NCBI GenBank assembly: GCA_963931865.1
Contig: OZ007512.1
Coordinates: 12,842,756 to 12,906,755 of the forward strand
Direction: 5' to 3'
DNA from: Axinella damicornis
Lineage: Eukaryota > Porifera > Demospongiae > Axinellida > Axinellidae
Length of the DNA: 64,000 bases
The translations under genes were made by a program, and so were the position numbers. Shown here piece after piece: positions 1 through 11,822 of the stretch (position 1 is the first letter of the stretch; each line of letters begins with the position of its first letter). The notes under the pieces are model-generated. The model saw only the letters and a list, made by a program, of their open reading frames with translations. It made no database searches and was not told where the DNA came from.

Positions 1-290
1 CGCTGCCCCTGAAACTCGGTTTTAAATGTCTCCATCAGTGGAGCACGAGTGTATGTTTAATGTCATAATTTTCTATACTGATTGCCCCGGCACATTCTGA
101 TGTCATGTGACAGTCATGTGCAACTGCTCCATGCATGTGGGAGGTATCCACTTCTGGGTGGGTACAATCGGTGGACTGGACTTAATCATGGACCGGACTG
201 GACTGGAATCCTAAAATTAGTTATGACATTGTGTGAGTGGTGAGCAGGACATAATTGCTGATGTATGCGTGCCAGTACTATCACACTTAC

Positions 291-2142
291 GTCATTGACA
301 CGGACAGTGTGGGCTTTTATTGCCTGTACAAGGGAGTTAGCCTTTTCTTCAACCTGAGAAAGTGATCGTATGCATACGAGTATCACACAAGGAGAATCAC
401 CTGAAGATTCCATTTGAGAACTAAGCCTCACTGTCACCCTGCACTGACTATAACGAGCCTCAAGAATGCCAAGATGGGTCATGAATATCATTACCAACAC
501 TGAGGCCACTACTTCACACATTGGAAGCCTATGCATCCTGAACAACAGCTGCAAGTGTTCCATACAATGACAGGTGGCTGGGTTCAAAGGTTATGGGTTC
601 AAAGGTTATGGGTTCAAAGGTTATGGGTTCAAAGGTTATGGGTTCAAAGGTTATGGGTTCAAAGGTTATGGGTTCAAATGTTATACTTGACACTATTGGA
701 CTGTACCTGTATCCAGAGCAATTGATACTATAATATACGGTACTTCACTTTCGCCATTACAATGACTGAGCATTCAGTTGAAACATCGGCAAACTCATCT
801 AAGTTGGTACCAGAGAACCTTCTATTCATTTATGCAGGACCCAACTGAGAATCCACCGGTACCACTTCGAAGATACTTCATTTCCATGCTGTTTGCCTTG
901 CCATTAATTTTAGGTTTAGCAAGTTCCAATGAATATACCTCACTTTTTAGTAACTAAAACAACACTAAATTAACTCACTGAAGCATTGCTGTCACTCATT
1001 GCCTTCACAAATGCCAGTGACGCGCTGGTGGTGGATCGGATGATCTCTATTCTTCCTAGCTTGTACCACCCGGGTCTTGCAGCCTCGTAAGTGAAAGTCA
1101 GGTTCTTGTATAACCTACAAGAGAAGTATCGGTCATTATTAGGGCACCCTGCATTAGGGCACCCTGCATTAGGGCACCCTGCATTAGGGCACCCTGCATT
1201 AGGGCACCCTGCATTAGGGCACCCTGCAGAGGTCGAAATTAGGATTACATGTTGTTCAGCTCTTATTTTGATATCAATGTTGTTGGACTAATAGTTCTTA
1301 TCCGACGATCAACCTGTGTATCGATCACTTGCATGACTGTTTCAGTGTAAGGTACACATTAGGTACAAGGCGCCTTGTTCGATACCAATGAGATGCCTAT
1401 AAACAAACTGTAAGAGTGTACATGTAACTACTACAGCACTAGCTGTTTTCTGTTCTTTGGTTTGCGTTGACAATAATCCGTTCCCAGGCCCCCCCCCCCC
1501 CAAGAGAAGTATTGGTCATTATTAGGACACCCTGCAGAGGTCGAAATAAGGACTACATGTTGAGCGGTCAAATGTCCTAGCACTTTAGATTTTGATTGGA
1601 CATTTACAAAATATGCTAGCTAGGTCAAGCCAGTCACCAAAAATAAATAAAACAGCATTGAAAGTGTGTTCTCCAAGCTACACTCAAATCCATGTTGGTT
1701 GTGTATATATGAATTTGGTTGACTAGAACTCGTGCATAAAGAAAGAGAGAAAAAGAGATTGGCTGATTCGAACCAGGTACATGTACAGTCATTTGGGTCA
1801 CGCACTTAAGTGATTGTATTCACGCATGTTGACTGGTCACACCTGCCGAACAAGTGCATTTGTGTGGCAGTCATTTTAGTTTAATGTACGGTGACCGATG
1901 TCCACATGTTATTTTGATCTTTGCCTTGGCAACAAGCCTGTCACCCTGTGTGGTATACATACTTGTAGTAAGCCAATTGGATAGCATGTTGGATGAAACC
2001 GTCAGGTGACATTTGGAAACACTTGATCTGGTTCTTTCCAAAGTCTGAGAAGGCGAATACCTCAAGATGAGCATCACGTATCAAACTGGGTTGGCCGGGG
2101 GAGTGTTGGAGTGTGAATGTGTGTATGATTGTGTGTGTGTGT

Positions 2143-2209
<67 letters not shown>

Positions 2210-3380
2210 CGTGTGCGTGTGCGTGTGTGGCTGTACTGTAAGACAAGTAATAAAAAACATTTAAAATGTAACAGGATGTAGGGATACCAGAACCGCAAAA
2301 AGTAAGGAAACAAGGTAGGGATGATCACACAAAACAGTGAAGCATACAACCCCCTACAGAGATCTTTTTCCATAATACATTATAATGAAAAAAGATATGT
2401 AGGGGGATTGTATACTTCACTGTTTTGTGTGATCATCCCTACCTTGTTTCCTTACTTTTTGCGGTTCTGGTATCCCTACATCCTGTTACATTTTAAATGT
2501 TTTTTATTACTTAGTGTTTATGTCAAATTTTTTTAGCAGCAGGCGCATGCATACTGGACTCTGGCATTTACACTGCCAGCAATGGCTGAAGAATCAGACC
2601 CAAGCATCTCAAAAGCCAACCCTTTTCTGGATGGATACTAAGCCAGTGCTCCCTGAGCTGTAGGTAAAATAGCTATACCAGATATTAGTAGTGACACGTT
2701 GAGTCTTTAGATAGGCATTCACCCCTCTCACAGAACACAGTCTAGTAACATATATAGCACAGAGAATTTACCTCAGTCCGTACATGGTTTAGTTACGGTT
2801 TACACAACAGCGCAAGGCACTTCTAATTCAGCGATCTTGAATAATAATTACGTATCGTTGCTAAGTGATCGTTTAAGTGTGCATGCGTACAAACATGAAA
2901 ATGGCGTGACAAATGAAGCCATAGTTATTGAGTGGGCAGCTGTAGCCACCTGGTGAAGACTTGGAGGTTGCCAAAAAGCGATGGGCTGGTGCACTGCTCG
3001 GTGTAAAATGCTGCTGTTTCGTGCGAAAACCATCATGAGGGATTGAGGCGACGTTGAGCTAGCCCGTCTGAAAGAAGAAGAAAGAAAGAAAGAAAGAAGA
3101 AAGAAAAACAATTTGCCCGTTTTGCGAGTACCTGGTGCGGTACTTTCGCGACGGTTTTTCGCGACGCGAGGAGTCTTGTTGGTCATGAAAACACTCGAAG
3201 ATGAACGGTATGTGGTTATAAAGGCTTATAAGTGTACCGTTTCTGAGATTTGGAGAGATTCTTTTGTATTAGCATATATTGCGTGTACGTCGTATCCCTA
3301 CATACAGAGTCTACCGACTCTGTGATACAATCATACTTTGGTGCATGGCACACTTCAAATGTATACATCTTTGTGTGTGT

Positions 3381-3425
<45 letters not shown>

Positions 3426-4117
3426 GTAGCATGCTGCAGACTGGAAGTTGCATTTCACCCACAGGTCAGTAATCTGATGGACAGCTATCCCGATCTACCT
3501 TTGCTTCAGATGAACTGGAGCTTTCTGAACTCGGCTCTTGCTCACCTGTTTGCCCTTATAAGGACTTGTTTTGGCCCTGACTCTCTTGAAATTGGTCAAT
3601 GTGTGCAAACACCCACTCCCTGTACAATGAGTGGTACTTTATGCTATCAATGTCTCTTTGGTATAATAACGAATGTTGAACAAAGTAGCATTTGACACTG
3701 TTGATGCTGTAGCTGGGTCTCACATAGCAAGACTCGCACAGAAAGGAGAGTCTGGTTAACTGCATGCCCACATATGTATAAGACATATGTTCAACTGGCT
3801 GTGCGCACAGGGGGGAGCCTGGGAACGAGGCTATTGCACATGCACATACCTGTCCATGTTTTGCTTGGCAGCCTCAATGTCCCTGGCACTCTCACTGGAG
3901 ATATTCCACTGCAGTTGCTCTGCCGGAGACAGAACTGAACCATCCACGTTGGAGGGCTCTCCCAGGATATCGTACTGCAGCCTGTGCATGGGGGGAGAGG
4001 TATCCAGCTAGAATGTTTGAGCTATGTGAAAGAGAAGGGAAGAGAAGGGACTACCAAAGCAGGGGCCGGTAGATGGAACCCCTAGTGAATGGTAGCACAC
4101 TGAGTGATTTTCATTTG

Positions 4118-4177
<60 letters not shown>

Positions 4178-7100
4178 ATGGCACACACACAGACACACTG
4201 TGACCTGGTTGGACAATATCTCACTTTGAAATGATGTCCAGGCAGAAGTTTTGGGCTGCAATAAAGACAGTCCCATCTGCAGGTACATGCTCCAGATTGA
4301 TCCCACACAGCCCATCTTCTCCCGCCAATACCTGTGTGGGAGGGTATGCACGCTTGTATGCCCATTTATTCAGCTTGTCACAAACTGAAAATTAACTGCT
4401 GTAATTTTAGCAACTGCAAACCAGGCGCGCATGAGCCGCCAAAGACAGCGAAGGAGCGTCAAACTAGTATAGACAAGTTGTAATCCCTCATGCCCAAGTT
4501 TCAAAGGAAATGAAAGTAGAATTAAATATGCACATTGCTTTCATTAAGGCATCACTTGCTGGCTGTGTATCTGTATAAACTTTAGATACTATTCACGAGG
4601 ACAGCTCGAGATTTCCAACCTTGGAGATCGGATAAGGATATTCTAAAGTACTGTGTTCTGTAGTTGAACTCGAGTGGCCAGCTGGACACCCACAAGATTC
4701 CTAAGTGCGATCAATATTGCAAAGCGTGACCGACACTATCGTAAGAATGTCCTTTATTCAAATTGTGTGTACCGTAGAGTAGGTATCAAGCGCCCACCCC
4801 CCTCTTCACGCGAAAGTTACTGCACAGGGTCCAAAAGCAGTGTAGTAAGGGCCCACCCATCACAAAAGTTTTGAGCAGCATTTCTTAACCTGTGGGCGAG
4901 GTTGTGCATTCAAAAAGGCCGATTTACAGAACTATTGCGTGCTTTCTCTGTCGAGCATTTCAACGTGCGATCAATTTCCTTGCGTGAAAAATGGACTTAT
5001 ATATTCATAGCCGGTCATTGATATTCACAGCTTACCACAGTGCTGATGGGTGGGCGGATGTTACATGCGTAAGTAGTCTGAGTACGTATCTAGCGCCCAC
5101 CCCCCTGTTCAGCGGCGGTCTAATGTCCCCAAACCCTGGGCGCCTCAATACGTACTCTACATTATATGCAGGGGTCCAAGGATACAACAACAATGCAGAA
5201 CTCTAACCTGTACAACAGAATCAAACCATCTGTTAGCGCTGTTAAACTTGCTCCCGTTGCCATGCATACAGCGGTTGAGCACCATGGTGGAGCGTGGGTC
5301 GGAGTAGGGGGGGTGTGGGCAGAGGGGGGAGGTTGAGGTGGAGGGGAGACCCCGGTCCAGGCAGAGGACAAACTGGGCATGCTCTATCACGTCCAGGTTG
5401 GATTTGTTGAGAGGGTCTGTGTGTTTGAGGGAGTTGTACATGCAAGGCCAGTGTTAACATCAGACGCTCTGATTTAAAATACAGAAAACTCCATGCATGC
5501 ACTGACTATATATAGGCCTCAGCTGAATTCCAACTGATTCTCTCTCTCTTAATGATTCAGATTTCTGTTTCTCTCTTAGGATCACTAACTTTCAAGCAGG
5601 GATAGGTATGGTGCGCGATTTTAAAGTTAGTGCTGAGATTCGGAAACCTTTCCGTCACTGGTCTGGTTTCCATTGCAAATGCATCCCTGGAAGATCTAAA
5701 CGCAGCTACTGAACGAATCTCTGGAAGTTCCTTAAGCAACGTCGCACCGTTATTCGGATACATACTTAGGTACGTAAAAATTACCTTAGGCCAGCGCTCT
5801 TTGAAAGAAGCCTTCTGCATCTTCGAAAGAAGCCTTCTGCATCTTCGAAAGAAGTCTTCTGCATCTTCGGAAGAAAACTTCCGGATCTCCAGTTTTTGCA
5901 AGAAGAGCCTTCTGGCTTGCTGCAAACGCACTTGGTAAAAGAGTTCTGAATCTCAGCATCAATTTTAAAGACGCGTACTGTAGTTTGCTATCATGATCAT
6001 TCATGATTCACATTACACTAATTACAGGGACATACCCTTCATGAGCCTCTCCCTGGCGTGGTGCCAGGTGTCTCTCCGTTCTGTGGTGAGGATACCCACA
6101 GGGTGATTGGCTGGATTGGGTGTTGCCCTTAGAATGCGGTAGAGCTCCTCCACAACATGGCAACCAGGGGCCACAGCTAGACCACCTCCAGGGACCTCAT
6201 AGAGTAGATCCAGCTTGAAGATCTACAACGGGGAAAGGTAAGTACACTGGAACCTGTCCATCGTGGTCACCCATGGGACCACTATTTTGGCCACTATAGA
6301 CAGGTGGCTGCTCTGCTTTATGCAGGTCATTTTGTACACGATTAGTGAACTGGGACCAGCAATAGTGGCCATAATAGACAGGTGGCTGCTGACTACTATA
6401 GACAGGTGGCTGCTGACTACTATAGACAGGTGGCTGCTGACTACTATAGACAGGTGGCTGCTGACTACTGTAGACAGGTGGCTGCTGACTACTATAGACA
6501 GGTGGCTGCTGACTACTATAGACAGGTGGCTGCTGACTACTATAGACAGGTGGCTGCTGACTACTATAGACAGGTTCCACTGTAGTACTGCACCCCGCAG
6601 TGAAATAAAAGATTCCTTGTGTTTGTAAGGAAAATGTGACATTGCCTCCGAATGAGCAAACCTCCTACAGATTTCCTGGAGAAACACAGCTTATTCCGGT
6701 GCTTCTGCGATGTTTCATTTCATGGTATGAGTAGCTTTAGCTTCCAAGTTGATTTACTTAGGTGCATTTTCAGGAAACATCAAGCTGTGAATTCGTCATC
6801 TTAGCTGCAAACCGAGTTTTCATGAATGGCTATGGCTGCAGGGAGTGGGGACGTTACCACAAATAGCTCATCAGTACTGCAGTTTACATGGCAAAAATTT
6901 TGTTGCTAAGGAACAGCGTTAAGAAGTTGTTGCTAGGGATCTGGCAAAGCTTTGATGCCCAACTCCAAAAATCCCGCAATTCATTATAGGACCGTGTCCA
7001 ACCTCCTCTGCCGGGTTTCACCCTACAATGAATTGCAATGTTAATTCTTGCTACAGCTGTGCATACGTGTCCGTTCCTCATGACGATGACGTGTCTGGAG

Positions 7101-10069
7101 TTGTGGGCAGGTGTCTTCCTCAGAGTGTCTCTGCCACTGGGACCAGGGATCCTGCAATTGGAGTACATGTCGTACTGGGCCATGCACAGCGGACGATTGC
7201 GGAAGAAATCAGGAGGAACAGACTCGCTGGAATATGGGGGGATGGAGTATGGAGAGGAGGTAGAAGAGAGAAGGAGGCATTTAAATATAATACTTACGAG
7301 GCAGAAGCTGATGTTTACAGTTAAAGCCCTTGGTCTGAGCAAGATAGAGCTCTCTCATTCCTGAATGCAACCCAGTGCTAGATCCTTGGCTTTATTCATG
7401 ACGCATGAGAATTCTTCAAACATGAAATTAGCTTCTCAAGAATACACTTTTCAACAGTACCTCAACCACACAAGAAATGGCCCATTCAGACACTCTTCAA
7501 CACTCTGGGAAGCCTCAGGCAGTGATAATCGGTTGAGGGCATGTGCCCTCAACCGATTATCACTCCCTTCTGTCCCCCAGGTTAATAAGTTTCTTAAAGC
7601 CCACTCTTATCAGGAGTGCGTAGTACCTAGCAATTGTTACAAGAGTCATGTACAATATTAATATTGCTCACGTCTGAATGAGTTGGTTCCATTTGACGGC
7701 TGCAAGGACGTGCATTGCTGCATTCCTATATAAGGAGAGTATAGCGGCAGGCATTTTCTCTTTCCTATAATGATCACATGCACGGATACATACAATAGCA
7801 AAGATGCTGATTCAGAGGCGTATACCCAGTACACAGTCAAGTAACTGATGAAAATTACCATTCAAGTATAATGATGAACATAATTATTATAGTATGCAAC
7901 TGTAATAAACTACAGGGTTTCTGTTGCTATGGCAATAGTTGTTTGCCATGCAGATAGGCTGCATGCATCTGTGATGTACAACGTCTGGTCTCAGCATAAG
8001 ATCTACATATTGAAACCTACGTACACAAATCTTCCATTGAAAGTTGCTGCAGTATGGAGGTATGTGTGGTGCGAATGGTTAAAGCCGCAACTATGGCACC
8101 ATACACTAGGTTGTGAGTAAGCATATTTCTGTGCTTTTGAGGATCGATGCTTTGACCTACGTAATTGTTTAGGTGTGTCTGATCTGTAGTAAGCAAAGTC
8201 CAAATTAGGCAACATACAATACACAAGTGTACAGAAAATTAAGAAGGTGGATATCAGAACAGCGAATTCGAAAAGTAAGAACAAGCAGGGATGATGGCAT
8301 AAAACAGTTCTAATCAGTATACAATACCCTACAGATTTTTCTCGTGTTTTAAGATGGGGTTGTATACTGAACTGTTTTATGCCATCATCCCTGCTTGTTT
8401 TCTTACTTTTTGCGGTTCTGCTATCCCTACATCTCCATACATTTTCAATGTATTTTATACTTGTTAGCATAATACATTGCGTGTCCTCTCTATCCCTACT
8501 CGTAGACTCTACTGAGACTGCGGTACGTATGCATGCAGTTTGCTTTCTGCGCCGTACACCAATTGTGATATGCGTAGGTCTGCTGTGTTTACACACATGG
8601 TTGTCTTTATTGTCAGCACCACCACTGGAACAGCCCATCAACATCGACACATAACGATATATAGCAGGCTGATGAATGATCACAATGAATGTGTTAGCCA
8701 TGTTATACAGCTCTACATTTCCCTCCCTATACGCACAATTACGTGAACGCATCAAGTAAAAATGGAACGTTACCCAGTTGGCACCCCCCGCCCCAAAGTA
8801 GGAGTCCTCGCAAGGTCAGGTGTTTTTCAAATTTGAGGCATTTGTGGGTACGTATGATTCTTTACACAATTTGGGCAATCTCCCACATCTGAAGTACCTA
8901 TTAATGTTCTATTTTACTTGATGCGTTTATAAACTTAGCACTGGTCATGCACCTGATGTAGGTGTCCTCGTCACCTACTGGTTGCCATGGAGATGTAATC
9001 ACTACATTAGAGCGTATAGGCAAAGGATTCTGACTGTCCAGGAACTTCTGCTGCATTGAGAACTGGGACAGAGAGGGGAGATGGAGAGGGGGAATGGGGA
9101 GGGGATGGAGTGTGGAGCAGTGTTGGTAGGATGGAGAGAGGGATGGAGTGTGGAGCAGTGTTGGTAGGATGGACAGAGGGATGGAGTGTGGAGCAGTGTT
9201 GGTAGGATGGAGAGAGGGATGGAGTGTGGAGCAGTGTTGGTAGGATGGAGAGAGGGATGGAGTGTGGAGCAGTGTTGGTAGGATGGAGAGAGGGATGGAG
9301 TGTGGAGCAGTGTTGGTAGGATGGAGAGAGGGATGGAGTGTGGAGCAGTGTTGGTAGGATAGAGAGGGGGGATGGAAGCGTTGGTAGCTAAGAAAGTAGT
9401 CGGTTGGCAGGTAGGCAAGTAGAAGTTCAAGATCAATTTTCAGTTATCACTATTCCAAGACCACCCTCCCACCTACCCAAATGTCATTGTTTCGCGCTCT
9501 ATCCAGCAAAGCCTTCTGCAGCTTCTCCCCAACTCCTCCCTCCCTCCCAAACTCCTCAACTGCTGCCTTTGTCTTTTCCAGCTCTTCAATTGAAAGCAGA
9601 GGCTGGAAAATGGAATGATAGAGATCACATGCACAATGGGTGGTGGTGTAATTATGCTAACTTTTGTTATACAGCATGCACAACTCCCAATAAACTTGAT
9701 GAACCTGTATACAACGATAGGACAAGCTAGCAATTTTTAGATGCTAGCATTTCCTGATCTCTTGTATCATAAACACCACCATCCACATGTACAAAACTCT
9801 CTACTAATAGACTGCTATATAAGTTCTGCATACATATGCATATACCTCGACAGTAGCAATGTATTTCTGTAGGCTCTGATGCAAGGGTGGTACTGGAAGC
9901 TTAGGTAAGGAAGCCTGGTAGCAGTACATCTGTCCAGGTTTGTATCTCTCCTTCCACTCTGGTGGGAGTCGTGGAAACTGGACCCTGACTGCTCCGTCCC
10001 CCTCCCCCGGATGGCCCTGGCTGCGATGGTATGAGGATGACAGAGCCCGCAGAGAAGACTTGGACACCA
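291..10069 (-). CDS. CRAT: CrAT1: carnitine O-acyltransferase (CRAT-like), 5' and middle exons; runs off left edge
   Basis: Transfers acyl groups between CoA and carnitine. Twelve exons are visible on the minus strand: 9846-10069, 9477-9602, 8953-9062, 7672-7725, 7067-7226, 6036-6222, 5208-5416, 4225-4331, 3850-3981, 1963-2085, 979-1114 and 291-353. All have GT-AG borders and lengths that keep the frame. Family marks seen: SLPKLPVPPLHQSL at the N-terminus (exon 1), RPLCMAQYDMYSNCRIPGP (exon 5), NSANRWFD (exon 7) and the catalytic histidine in LEHVPADG (exon 8). The last two exons (the DRH motif exon and the GYGVCYN exon) lie left of the window. The start codon is not identified: the frame is open upstream of exon 1, but that upstream sequence reads differently in the paralog, so an upstream first exon is likely. 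The stretch SSLRALSSSYHRSQ is rich in Ser/Arg and could be part of a mitochondrial presequence (inference). I see no lesion in the visible exons. Confidence 0.88.
587..682. repeat. Minisatellite, 15-bp unit GGTTCAAAGGTTATG
   Basis: About six units in the CrAT1 intron between exons 11 and 12; the CrAT3 copy (40607-40672) has about four; CrAT2 lacks the array. Confidence 0.9.
1140..1230. repeat. Minisatellite, 15-bp unit AGGGCACCCTGCATT
   Basis: Six units starting about 25 bp upstream (minus strand) of the CrAT1 exon 11 acceptor. CrAT3 has four (41128-41188), CrAT2 and CrAT4 one. Confidence 0.9.
2129..2228. repeat. (TG)n microsatellite
   Basis: Next to the CrAT1 exon 10 acceptor; matching arrays at 17990-18046, 42085-42226 and 57205-57268. 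Open frames across these are artefacts. Confidence 0.95.
2246..2512. mobile_element. Foldback element (family 1, copy a) in a CrAT1 intron
   Basis: 267-bp inverted repeat with ends AAGTAATAAAAAACATTT; arms contain AGGGATGATCACACAAAACAG. It opens an insertion of about 1.08 kb (2244-3322) relative to CrAT3 (near 42240). Related to 8250-8440 and 27606-27849. Confidence 0.75.
3395..3424. repeat. Poly-G run of 30
   Basis: Directly after a (TG)n tract in CrAT1; matches 42310-42345. Confidence 0.95.
4122..4177. repeat. (AC)n microsatellite, CrAT1
   Basis: Between exons 8 and 9; matching arrays at 19561-19600, 43945-43997 and 59252-59284. Confidence 0.95.
4773..5161. mobile_element. MITE with GTAGAGTA(C/G)GTATCAAGCGCCCA ends in a CrAT1 intron
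   Basis: Inverted ends (TGTAGAGTACGTAT type) around about 390 bp. The CrAT2 and CrAT4 introns have the empty site (GGTGTATATGC near 21970 and 61262). Confidence 0.65.
5801..5876. repeat. Short tandem repeat GAAAGAAGCCTTCTGCATCTTC
   Basis: Three 21-22-bp units in the CrAT1 intron between exons 6 and 7; each unit is itself partly palindromic (GAAGNCTTC). CrAT3 has two, inside its inverted segment. Confidence 0.8.
6367..6578. repeat. Minisatellite, 24-bp unit TAGACAGGTGGCTGCTGACTACTA
   Basis: About nine units upstream (minus strand) of CrAT1 exon 6. The long open frames across it on both strands are repeat artefacts. CrAT3 has one to two units (46186-46212). Confidence 0.9.
7521..7564. repeat. 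44-bp perfect palindrome in a CrAT1 intron
   Basis: AGTGATAATCGGTTGAGGGC and its complement. Near-perfect in CrAT3 (47803) and CrAT4 (63309), absent as a hairpin in CrAT2 (24941). Confidence 0.9.
8250..8440. mobile_element. Foldback element (family 1, copy b) in a CrAT1 intron
   Basis: Arms share CAAGCAGGGATGATGGCATA and GTATACAA(C/T)ACCCTAC with the copy at 27606; the left arm has decayed. Confidence 0.65.
9075..9372. repeat. Minisatellite, 38-bp unit GGATGGAGTGTGGAGCAGTG...
   Basis: About eight units directly upstream (minus strand) of the CrAT1 exon 3 acceptor, forming its pyrimidine-rich tract. Confidence 0.9.
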
Positions 10070-10566
10070 CTGCACGAGGTGTGTGGAGTGTCGGGGTTAC
10101 AAAACCCACTTTCCGGTGAGTTGTGACATTTGAACTTAGTATGACCACACCACTTCAAAAAGACCGGTGTTGCATGTTTATCTGAGTTTGGTTGCAATTG
10201 GTATACGCGCATTTGCACGCCAAAATCCGATGTTGAGCGGTTTTGACATCACGGCATTCATAAACTGTGTCTGCTTGTTTCAAAAGTGTCCCTCACAAAA
10301 TTAAAATTTAATGTCCCGTAAAAGAACTCTACAACCAAGGTAGTAATGTGCACATGTTTGTTATCGGCAGAGCATTTCACTTACTCAGGCTTTCTGCACC
10401 AATAGATATCATCTCTAGGTTGCAATTCCTGGTTTCGGATAAACCACGGAGCTATGATTACAAAAATACCATTTGGTTATAAAGTGGACAATGGACATGT
10501 ATATACAGATGCAAAGCTTAGCTTAAACGGAAGCTAAGTGTATGGAGAGGATGAGAGCTACGCAAC

Positions 10567-10824
10567 AAGGGGGTGACACTCCCATAGACACTGTAGTCAG
10601 AGCTGTGACTGAGCTTATCAGTGAATCTTGATCCCGTATACTAGGAAGGGGTGGAGTTGCTACACATTCTTCCGTATACTATCGGTGGTCAATCGGTCAA
10701 TGGCCGAAGTACAGCACAGTCAAACGGTCAAGAGTCTTTTTGCGATGCGGTCAAGCAGCAAAAATGACGGTCAAGATTTCAGTCGCAGTTGTGACTACAG
10801 CATCTATGGGAGTGTCACCCCCTT
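10567..10824. mobile_element. MITE with AAGGGGGTGACACTCCCATA ends between CrAT1 and BBOX-a
   Basis: Inverted ends AAGGGGGTGACACTCCCATA, flanked by GCAACA on both sides. A related half element starts at 11337 (GGGAGTGACACTCC). Absent from the spacer next to CrAT2 (near 31395). Confidence 0.7.
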
Positions 10825-11084
10825 GCGCAACACATGATGTCTCAGTCTTATCATAGCAAAATTAGGTAGATAATATTGCTCCTACATCATCCGCAACCAC
10901 GCCACAGATAAACTTTGCAAGACAATTTCGGCACCAATATCATTTCCATGGTGGCAATTCACGTCTGACAAAGTGTTGATTTTATTGGGCGAGTTTGGGA
11001 GCTCCAGATAGCACAATCTTTGCACTCTGCAGGCAAATGGGGAACACATCACTAGCTATGAAGTGGCTAGAAGCCCCACTGGCG

Positions 11085-11161
11085 TGCACTGACTGTGGGG
11101 CATATGAAGGTTTTCTGTCTGCAGTAGACAGAAAACCTTCATGTGCCCCACAGTCAGTGCA
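11085..11161. repeat. 77-bp near-perfect palindrome in the CrAT1/BBOX-a spacer
   Basis: Arms of about 37 bp (TGCACTGACTGTGGGGCAT...) with a 2-base centre. Also at 50310-50386. The related spacer at 32110-32160 has only one arm. Confidence 0.9.
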
Positions 11162-11492
11162 TTGTGCAAACATGATTAATATTCCTTCAGATCACGACCG
11201 CTGTCCATACAGCAAAACTCATAATTATGGCGACAGCCTCACCTCTCCTGATATGCTTAGACAGACAGGATATTCTCCAAAGCATCGTTGCGTGCACCTA
11301 ATCGCTTCCAAAGACGGGAATACACAGTCAAATCCAAGGGAGTGACACTCCAATTCACGCCGTAGTCAGAGCTGCGACCGGGTCAAGAAATCTTGACCGT
11401 CATTTTTGCTGCTTGATGTCGATGATGGTCGCAGCTAGCTCCTATATATACATGTATGTACCATAGACGCCACAGTCAAGTGCAAGTCAAAG

Positions 11493-11543
11493 TTCACCGC
11501 GCGGCGCCGCCGGCCGCGCATATTGATGACGTAATCGCTAACG
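11493..11543. promoter_or_regulatory. Conserved GC-rich block plus CRE-like TGACGTAA, candidate promoter between CrAT1 and BBOX-a
   Basis: A GC-rich core (GCGGCGCCGCCGGCCGCG) is followed by TGATGACGTAATCGCTAACG. The block is kept almost unchanged at 50718-50768 and, split by an insertion, at 34880-34911 and 35238-35260, while neighbouring spacer has diverged. It lies upstream of the BBOX 5' exon. Promoter role is inferred from position and conservation. Confidence 0.5.
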
Positions 11544-11822
11544 TTATAATATATATTATTATATAATTATTATTATTGTAATAATTATATCTCGTGACCA
11601 TTTTCAATTTCGCGGGAGATTCGAATCCATGCTCTGAACTGCTACGGTGAGAAAGCCAATTCGCATGCAGAGCTGAAACCAGTGGTCTATACAGCCTCCT
11701 GGAACCCTGAAGCTTATCGCTGACTGACTACTGTCATCTTTGGCACACGAAGATCATCTGCGGAGCACCGCTGCTACCTGAACTGTATCTGAATCCACTG
11801 TGATTCCAATTGCAAGACTAAA

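Noticed and set aside
1140..1230. CRISPR-like or telomere-like repeat
   Set aside because: Units are contiguous 15-bp repeats without spacers and not telomeric in sequence.
2067..2373. Cys-Val and His-Thr repeat proteins
   Set aside because: Translations of (TG)n/(AC)n microsatellites.
3430..3620. Possible extra CrAT exon between exons 9 and 10
   Set aside because: The family alignment passes directly from AKQNMD to SLIRDA across exons 9 and 10, with matching splice phase, so no exon is needed; frames there differ between copies.
6197..6628. Repetitive open frames of 100-150 codons on both strands
   Set aside because: Produced by the 24-bp minisatellite and overlapping CrAT1 exon 6.
8003..8755. 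250-codon minus-strand open frame
   Set aside because: Runs through a foldback element and intron sequence; the CrAT3 counterpart is disrupted and no family features are visible.
9002..9436. 144-codon Pro/Ser/His-rich frame
   Set aside because: Antisense reading of the 38-bp minisatellite beside CrAT1 exon 3.
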